A stretch of 19,257 bases of DNA from Pirellulales bacterium. GTDB taxonomy: Bacteria > Planctomycetota > Planctomycetia > Pirellulales > Thermoguttaceae. Under the pieces are notes generated by a model. The model was not told the DNA's origin, ran no database searches, and was given only the letters and a program-made list of their open reading frames with translations. Shown here one piece after another: positions 15,073 to 19,257 of this stretch. The stretch is taken from the NCBI GenBank assembly GCA_030642635.1, contig DAOWNK010000020.1, positions 1-19,257 of the forward strand. The letters are read 5' to 3'. The stretch's first letter is position 1. Every line of letters begins with the position of its first letter. A program made the position numbers and the translations under genes.

Positions 15073-15852
15073 TTATCCCGCCTTTTTCCACCGGAACCAT
15101 CCGTTATCCGAATTAGTAGTTACATCCTTTCCGTCGGCCACAGCAGCCGGGTTGTGACAACACAAATCCACGGCCGTCTCGTATCCTGCCAGCCGGGCAA
15201 CGCAATCGAACGACCGGCGGAGCAACGGCCTGCGAGATTTCGCCCCGTGGGCATCGGTCGCTACAAAGTGAACAAGCCGGCGGCGTATAAGCGCATGGGC
15301 AAACTTCTCGATCTGCGGGCCGAACGTACCGACCAGCGACCCGGCGGTCACTTGCATCAGACAACCTGCATCGACCAGCGGTGCGACAACGTGCGGCCGA
15401 GCCAACACACCCCGATTTCGCTCCGGGTGCGAAAGGATACCGACCAGGCCGGCTGCACGGAGCGTGTCGATCAATCGATCCAGCGGCAGATAGACCTCGT
15501 GCGGCAACTCGAGCAGCACGTGCCGACGCCGGTCGGCCAGTGTGAGCACCTCACCGGAGTGAAGTTTGCGGATCATCTCCGGCTCGATCCGCACTTCGGC
15601 ACCCGGCAGCACACGCAGCGTGATTCCACGGCGGTCGAGAAATTGCTGCACCCGGGCGGTATGTTCTCGGATCGCATCGCCGTGGTTCCGGGCAAAGTTG
15701 CCGAGTTGGTGCGGTGTGGCCACGATGGTTGAGATGCCATCGGCGACTGCCGTTTCGGCCATAACTGAAGTCTGATCCCAGTCGGCGGCGCCGTCGTCTA
15801 TTCCTGGAAGCAGGTGACAGTGGATATCAACCAGTGGCGGTGGCTCTTTCAC
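15073..15852 (-). CDS. PHP-family protein tyrosine phosphatase, CpsB/CapC/YwqE type
   Basis: Predicted Mn-dependent phosphotyrosine phosphatase that dephosphorylates the BY-kinase encoded at 7627-9951 and so controls polysaccharide assembly. The 259 residues show the PHP metal-site motifs DIHCHLLPGIDDG (9-21), ATPH (45-48), GAEVRIE (84-90), SHPERN (141-146) and TDAHG (199-203), and the length is typical of the family. The start is GTG at 15852, with no good upstream ATG and no clear Shine-Dalgarno. It overlaps the zinc-ribbon gene by 26 bases, which suggests coupled translation. Such phosphatases are best known from Gram-positive capsule loci; pairing one with a proteobacterial-style fused Wzc kinase is notable. 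Confidence 0.92.
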   Translation of the reverse strand: MKEPPPLVDIHCHLLPGIDDGAADWDQTSVMAETAVADGISTIVATPHQLGNFARNHGDAIREHTARVQQFLDRRGITLRVLPGAEVRIEPEMIRKLHSGEVLTLADRRRHVLLELPHEVYLPLDRLIDTLRAAGLVGILSHPERNRGVLARPHVVAPLVDAGCLMQVTAGSLVGTFGPQIEKFAHALIRRRLVHFVATDAHGAKSRRPLLRRSFDCVARLAGYETAVDLCCHNPAAVADGKDVTTNSDNGWFRWKKAG

Positions 15853-16099
15853 GTTGATATCGTCTACTTGTTCGGTGTTCAGTGGCAGAGGAAGGCCGAG
15901 TTGCCCTGCTCTTAGGCTTTGCCGGCGGACACGGCGGCTCGATTTGCTTTCCGATCGTCGAGAACCAGGAAACCGTAAACCTGCGATAGCAGTGATGGCA
16001 CTTCATCGGCACCAACAGCAAGCAGCCTAGCAATATTCTATGAAAACCATTGACCTGGCGGATATATGCCTTTTCCGCCCAACACGCGGGGCACTTCAT
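15827..16099 (-). CDS. Small zinc-ribbon protein leading the phosphatase gene
   Basis: A 90-residue product with two CxxC pairs, CPAC (3-6) and CHHC (34-37), followed by RRF. This spacing suits a zinc ribbon with a hydrophobic hairpin between the pairs (HRILLGCLLLVP). The last 40 residues are polar and basic and look disordered. The ATG at 16099 has AGGT upstream, and a plausible promoter lies 42-70 bases upstream. Its 3' end overlaps the phosphatase start. Function is unknown; regulation or assembly of the EPS apparatus is possible from position only. Confidence 0.6.
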   Translation of the reverse strand: MKCPACWAEKAYIRQVNGFHRILLGCLLLVPMKCHHCYRRFTVSWFSTIGKQIEPPCPPAKPKSRATRPSSATEHRTSRRYQRERATATG

Positions 16100-16140
16100 C
16101 TGCGAAACCTTTCGTGGATACGTGCCCCAAACAGATGCGG

Positions 16141-16169
16141 AGGATAGGGAAGACGCTGATCGGAGTCAA
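16141..16169 (-). promoter_or_regulatory. Candidate promoter for zinc-ribbon/phosphatase genes
   Basis: On the minus strand TTGACT (16164-16169), 17 bases and TATCCT (16141-16146) form a good sigma-70-like promoter 42 bases before the ATG at 16099. It would begin the upstream part of the EPS block. Confidence 0.45.
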
Positions 16170-16194
16170 GATTGAAAATTACCGTGAATTGCAA

Positions 16195-16224
16195 TTGACC
16201 TCTACGTGGTGAGTTTGGTAATTT
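16195..16224 (+). promoter_or_regulatory. Candidate promoter for the ketoacyl synthase
   Basis: TTGACC (16195-16200), an 18-base gap and TAATTT (16219-16224) lie about 110 bases before the ATG at 16335. The inverted repeat at 16245-16309 would then be in the 5' leader. By inspection only. Confidence 0.3.
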
Positions 16225-16244
16225 CCGCGACCTTCAGCAACACA

Positions 16245-16309
16245 GTAGGGTGCGTGAAACGCACCAACCACTAACATTTCCTATATGCGGTGCGTTGCAC
16301 GCACCCTAC
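16245..16309. repeat. GTAGGGTGCGTG inverted repeat
   Basis: Arms 16245-16265 (GTAGGGTGCGTGAAACGCACC) and 16289-16309 are complementary at 20 of 21 positions around a 23-base loop. Each arm is itself close to palindromic (GGTGCGTxxxACGCACC). It resembles a widespread class of small palindromic repeats and ends 11 bases before the AGGAG site of the next gene. Confidence 0.85.
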
Positions 16310-16334
16310 AAAATTGGTGCAGGAGTTCCAGGCA

Positions 16335-17384
16335 ATGGAATTTGCCTCCATTGGCCCCATCGCAGTCTATTTCCCCGACTTGGTCGAGGACAACGACTAC
16401 CTGGCCGGCGAGTTCCCTAAGTGGAACATGGACTTGATCTACGAGAAGACCGGCATCCGTGCCCGGCACGTAGCATCAAGCGGCCAATGTGCATCGGACC
16501 TGGGTGTGGCCGCCGCCGAAAAACTGTTCGCCGAGCACAACATCGACCGCAGGTCGATAGATTTTCTGCTGTTCTGCACCCAGACGCCCGACTACCCGCT
16601 GCCGACCACCGCATGCCTGATGCAAGACAGGCTCGGACTGCCAACCTCGATCGGTGCGTTGGATTTCAATTTGGGCTGTAGCGGTTTTGTATATGGGCTG
16701 TCGCTGGCCGACGGTTTGATCCGCAGCGGCGCCGCACGCCGTGTGTTGCTCATTACCGCCGAGACATACTCGAAGTATATCGACCCGGCCGACCGTTCGT
16801 TGCGGACCATTTTCGGCGACGGCGCGGCGGCCACATTGATCGACGCTGCTGCCGAGCCGTCACTGGGCTCCTTCATTTTCGGGACCGATGGCCGTGGCGC
16901 CAACACTCTGATGGTGACCGAAGGCGGCGCCCGGCCGCCGTCGGATGCAATCCGGCCCAGCAAACGAAAGCGATGGCCCAGCAGTTTGTTCATGGACGGC
17001 CCGGCACTGGTGAAGTTCACCTTGGACGTGGTCCCGCCGATGGTCGACCGGTTGTTGGCCGACGCCCGATGGAGCCGCGAGGATGTCGACATGTACCTGC
17101 TTCATCAGGCTACTTCCTTTATGCTCGAACACCTTCGCGAGCGGTTGAAGTTGGACGAAGAGCATGTGCCCGAGGCGCTTAAGGAATACGGCAACACGGT
17201 TTCCTCAACGCTGCCGGTGCTAATGAACGACTTGCGCGACTCCAGCCGGCTCAGACCCGGCAAGCAGACGTTGCTTATCGGTTTCGGTGTGGGGTTTTCC
17301 TGGGCAGGCTGCGTGTGGACGGAAACGTGGGAAGCTCGACATATCCAAGCTGGCGGGAATGTGGTAACACGCGACGCTGCGTGA
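16335..17384 (+). CDS. 3-oxoacyl-ACP synthase III (KAS III/FabH-like)
   Basis: A cytoplasmic thiolase-fold condensing enzyme, predicted to join an acyl-CoA starter to malonyl-ACP or a related substrate. The 349-residue product shows the KAS III triad: Cys115 in NLGCSGFVYG, His257 in LLHQAT and Asn287 in YGNTVSSTLP, plus IYEKTGIRARH (35-45), GDGAAA (161-166) and the C-terminal GVGFSWAG. About 17 residues after this motif are extra. The ATG at 16335 is chosen because AGGAG sits nine bases upstream and homology starts at MEFASIG; the open frame to 16290 is repeat sequence. It stands alone on the plus strand, convergent with pyruvate kinase, so it may act in fatty-acid initiation or in a specialised acyl pathway; the sequence does not decide this. 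Confidence 0.9.
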   Translation: MEFASIGPIAVYFPDLVEDNDYLAGEFPKWNMDLIYEKTGIRARHVASSGQCASDLGVAAAEKLFAEHNIDRRSIDFLLFCTQTPDYPLPTTACLMQDRLGLPTSIGALDFNLGCSGFVYGLSLADGLIRSGAARRVLLITAETYSKYIDPADRSLRTIFGDGAAATLIDAAAEPSLGSFIFGTDGRGANTLMVTEGGARPPSDAIRPSKRKRWPSSLFMDGPALVKFTLDVVPPMVDRLLADARWSREDVDMYLLHQATSFMLEHLRERLKLDEEHVPEALKEYGNTVSSTLPVLMNDLRDSSRLRPGKQTLLIGFGVGFSWAGCVWTETWEARHIQAGGNVVTRDAA

Positions 17385-17400
17385 TGCGGCAGCACTGTTT

Positions 17401-17467
17401 AGTGGCACCGGCGTCTCGCCGGTGGTGCATAAACGTTACGTTACACCGGCGGGACGCCGGTGCCACT
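17401..17467. repeat. Inverted repeat between convergent genes
   Basis: Arms 17401-17425 (AGTGGCACCGGCGTCTCGCC...) and 17443-17467 are complementary at 23 of 25 positions around a 17-base loop. On the plus strand the stem is followed by TGGTTTT, so it might weakly terminate ketoacyl synthase transcription. It is more obviously a dispersed palindromic repeat. Confidence 0.75.
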
Positions 17468-17505
17468 TGGTTTTCCCTGATATTACCACTAATTCAATGG
17501 TATTT

Positions 17506-17568
17506 GGGCAAGCTAGGCCGCTACACATCCCCCTTCCTCCTTCCCCTTTCCCCCTTCCTCCTTCCGCC
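17506..17568. repeat. GCAAGC-family fragment plus heptamer pyrimidine tract
   Basis: 17506-17526 (GGGCAAGCTAGGCCGCTACA) is a degenerate copy of the hairpin at 19104-19133. A tract of CCCCCTT/CCTCCTT heptamers continues up to the pyruvate kinase stop. The same order, hairpin then heptamers, occurs at 19104-19225 on the other side of the gene. Confidence 0.7.
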
Positions 17569-19035
17569 CTATTCTAATTCATGCACCACCACCATGTTGT
17601 GTGCGGTCGTGGCCAGTCCGGTGCCTGCGATCAAAACCAGCCGGTCGCCGGGGTCCAATATGCCGGCCGAGCGGCCCATTTCGGTGATGTACCGAAGCAA
17701 CGCGGTGCTGTCGCCGACCGGTGCGCCGGGCAGCGGAATCACACCCCAATATGGGCACATCCGCCGCAACGTGGCCGGCGAGCTGCTCACGCCGACCGTC
17801 GGCACGTAGTTGCGATGCTTCGCCAGCGCAAGTGCCGTAGAACCGCTGGTCGTGGCTACCACCACCAACTTGGCGTCAAGCTGCTCGGCCATCCGGCCGG
17901 CCGAATAGACGATCTGCTCGGTGATTGCATTGACCCCTTCGGCGGTCAGGTCCGGCTCGCCGTGATGATTGCGCTCGCGGCACATCGGCTCGGTCGCCAG
18001 TGCAATGCGGTGCATCATCTCAACCGTCTCTCTCGGGTACTTGCCTATGGCCGTCTCGCCCGAGAGCATACACGCATCGGTGCCGTCCAGTATCGCGTTG
18101 GCCACGTCGGTCACCTCCGCCCGGGTAGGTATCCGCGAGTGCTGCATGCTGTCGAGCATCTGCGTGGCGGTAATCACCGGCTTGCGACATCGGTTGCACA
18201 CGGCGATGATCTCCTTTTGCACCACCGCCACCCGGGCAATGTCGATCTCCACACCCAAGTCTCCCCGTGCGACCATCACCGCATCGGCCGCCTCTACGAT
18301 CTCCTGCAGATTGTCCAATGCCTCGGGCTTTTCGATCTTGGCGATTACATGCGCGCGGCGATCTCGATTTGTCGGGCCGTGCAACTCCAGAAGCGATTGC
18401 AGGGAGCGTATCTCGTCGGCCGAGCGGACGAAACTCAAGCCGACGAAATCGATATCGTTTTTGGCGGCCCAAACGGCGTTCTCGCGGTCCACCGGCCCCA
18501 GGGCCTCCACGCTGAGCTTCACCCCCGGCAGGTTCACTCCTTGCCGGCTGCGGATAAGCCCCGGCTGCACCACCTTGCACTGTGCAAAGTCGTCGCCCTT
18601 TTCCTCGACCACCAGGCTGACCGTGCCGTCGGCCAGCATAACACGGTCGCCGGGTTCCAACTCGTCGACCAGCGGCTCGTAGGTGGTGGTCAGTTCCTCG
18701 GGCACTTCCGATATCTGCCCGCGGATGAATCGCAGCCGATCGCCGGCGTCGCAGGTAAGCTTGCCGTCGGGCAGCTCGCCCAGCCGGATTTTCGGCCCGG
18801 CCAGGTCGACCAGCACGGCCACCGTATGGCCGGCCGCCGCCGCCGCAGTACGTATGGCGGCCAGAACCGTTTGGTGTTCCGCCCGGCTGCCGTGGGCCAT
18901 GTTAATCCGAAACACGTCCACACCGGCGGTAAGCAACTCGGGCAGTTTGTCTTTTCCCGAACTGGCCGGCCCGAGCGTGGCGACGATCTTCGTCTGCGAC
19001 GGGCGTTGCGGTCGAGGAGATTGGGTAGATGACAT
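17569..19035 (-). CDS. pyk: Pyruvate kinase, predicted K+-independent
   Basis: The final glycolytic enzyme, converting phosphoenolpyruvate and ADP to pyruvate and ATP in the cytoplasm. The 488-residue product is full length. It shows RINMAHG (43-49), the B-domain (about 87-185), KIEKPEAL (233-240), MVARGDLGVEI (254-264), ITATQMLDSM (288-297), PTRAEVTDVANAILDGTDA (303-321) and a C-terminal domain. The segment usually written DTKGPEIR reads DLAGPKIR (77-84). Leu in place of Thr113 and Lys in place of Glu117 (muscle numbering) are the published signature of K+-independent enzymes. The ATG at 19035 begins a normal N-terminus. It is flanked on both sides by matching hairpin-plus-heptamer repeats. 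Confidence 0.96.
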   Translation of the reverse strand: MSSTQSPRPQRPSQTKIVATLGPASSGKDKLPELLTAGVDVFRINMAHGSRAEHQTVLAAIRTAAAAAGHTVAVLVDLAGPKIRLGELPDGKLTCDAGDRLRFIRGQISEVPEELTTTYEPLVDELEPGDRVMLADGTVSLVVEEKGDDFAQCKVVQPGLIRSRQGVNLPGVKLSVEALGPVDRENAVWAAKNDIDFVGLSFVRSADEIRSLQSLLELHGPTNRDRRAHVIAKIEKPEALDNLQEIVEAADAVMVARGDLGVEIDIARVAVVQKEIIAVCNRCRKPVITATQMLDSMQHSRIPTRAEVTDVANAILDGTDACMLSGETAIGKYPRETVEMMHRIALATEPMCRERNHHGEPDLTAEGVNAITEQIVYSAGRMAEQLDAKLVVVATTSGSTALALAKHRNYVPTVGVSSSPATLRRMCPYWGVIPLPGAPVGDSTALLRYITEMGRSAGILDPGDRLVLIAGTGLATTAHNMVVVHELE

Positions 19036-19087
19036 TGGAAGACTCGATTCCGTTTAGCAGTCGCCGGCACGGCGACTTAGCCTCTTA

Positions 19088-19117
19088 AATATAGGTCAAG
19101 GCCAACGCGCCGGGCAA
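19088..19117 (-). promoter_or_regulatory. Candidate pyk promoter partly inside a repeat
   Basis: On the minus strand TTGCCC (19112-19117), 18 bases and TATATT (19088-19093) precede the pyk ATG by about 52 bases. The -35-like element belongs to the GCAAGC hairpin repeat. The -10 match is good and the -35 weak. Confidence 0.3.
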
Positions 19118-19225
19118 GCCCGGCCGCTACATGTCCCCCTTCCCCCTTCTGCCTTTCGCCTCCCCCCTTCCGCCTTCCCCCTTCTGCCTTCCGCCGTGCC
19201 CCTTGCCCCTTCCCCCTTTCCCCCG
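19104..19225. repeat. GCAAGC-family hairpin followed by a long heptamer array
   Basis: CCGGGCAAGCCCGG (19109-19122) forms a perfect hairpin. From about 19134 to 19225 the plus strand is nearly all pyrimidine in drifting 7-base units (CCCCCTT, CTGCCTT, CCGCCTT, GCCCCTT). This array is the longest outside the ligase gene. Confidence 0.75.
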
Positions 19226-19238
19226 TTATCATGTCTAC

Positions 19239-19257
19239 ATGAGTTTTTGGCAAGATA
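19239..19257 (+). CDS. Possible start of a gene running off the right edge
   Basis: An ATG at 19239 opens a frame beginning MSFWQD before the window ends. There is no recognisable ribosome-binding site, and six codons are too few to judge. Confidence 0.15.

Noticed and set aside
16290..16334. N-terminal extension of the ketoacyl synthase
   Set aside because: It reads repeat sequence; the ATG at 16335 has AGGAG at good spacing and matches the family start.
17581..19032. 483-codon plus-strand frame opposite pyruvate kinase
   Set aside because: Antisense shadow in a G+C-rich gene, rich in His/Arg/Gly, without domain motifs.
19104..19225. CRISPR array or other spaced repeat
   Set aside because: Units are 7 bases, contiguous and drifting, with no spacers and no cas genes.
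1..19257. tRNA, rRNA or a large insertion sequence
   Set aside because: No cloverleaf, rRNA core or transposase was recognised; only non-coding small repeats are present.

Overview
The window looks like a piece of a planctomycete chromosome, most likely Pirellulales-like. This is inferred from protein style, a moderately high G+C composition and many short palindromic and tandem repeats between genes; no rRNA or other phylogenetic marker is present. Almost everything is on the minus strand, so the text below follows transcription from right to left.

Right end (16335-19257): a plus-strand KAS III-type ketoacyl synthase converges on a minus-strand pyruvate kinase whose K+-site residues predict a K+-independent enzyme. 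Inverted repeats and heptamer arrays fill the spacers.

Centre (2779-16099): a minus-strand exopolysaccharide (EPS) block. It begins with a small zinc-ribbon protein, a PHP-type tyrosine phosphatase (CpsB/YwqE type) and a secreted HExxH putative metallopeptidase. Four paralogous small secreted proteins (here P1 to P4) follow, then the export lipoprotein (Wza type), a BY-kinase/co-polymerase (Wzc type) with a Tyr-rich tail, an O-antigen ligase/polymerase with TPRs, and a membrane-bound nucleotide-sugar 4,6-dehydratase (CapD/WbpM type). A strong intrinsic terminator between P2 and P3 splits the block into at least two transcription units. No glycosyltransferase or flippase is visible, so this is an export and control module rather than a complete pathway.

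Left end (161-2394): tdh-kbl, the two-step threonine-to-glycine pathway, separated from the EPS block by two large inverted repeats.

Two things stand out. (1) P1 to P4 share a layout: signal peptide, small beta-rich domain, VRGQ motif, hydrophobic segment, short tail ending in SP (PSSP in three of four). They sit beside the EPS export genes and look like a surface-protein family with a possible sorting signal. (2) Nearly every spacer carries an inverted repeat and/or an array of 7-bp units. Two such elements lie inside the reading frame of the ligase gene, where they encode a 77-residue insert and a 16-residue insert, and a third forms its last codons.
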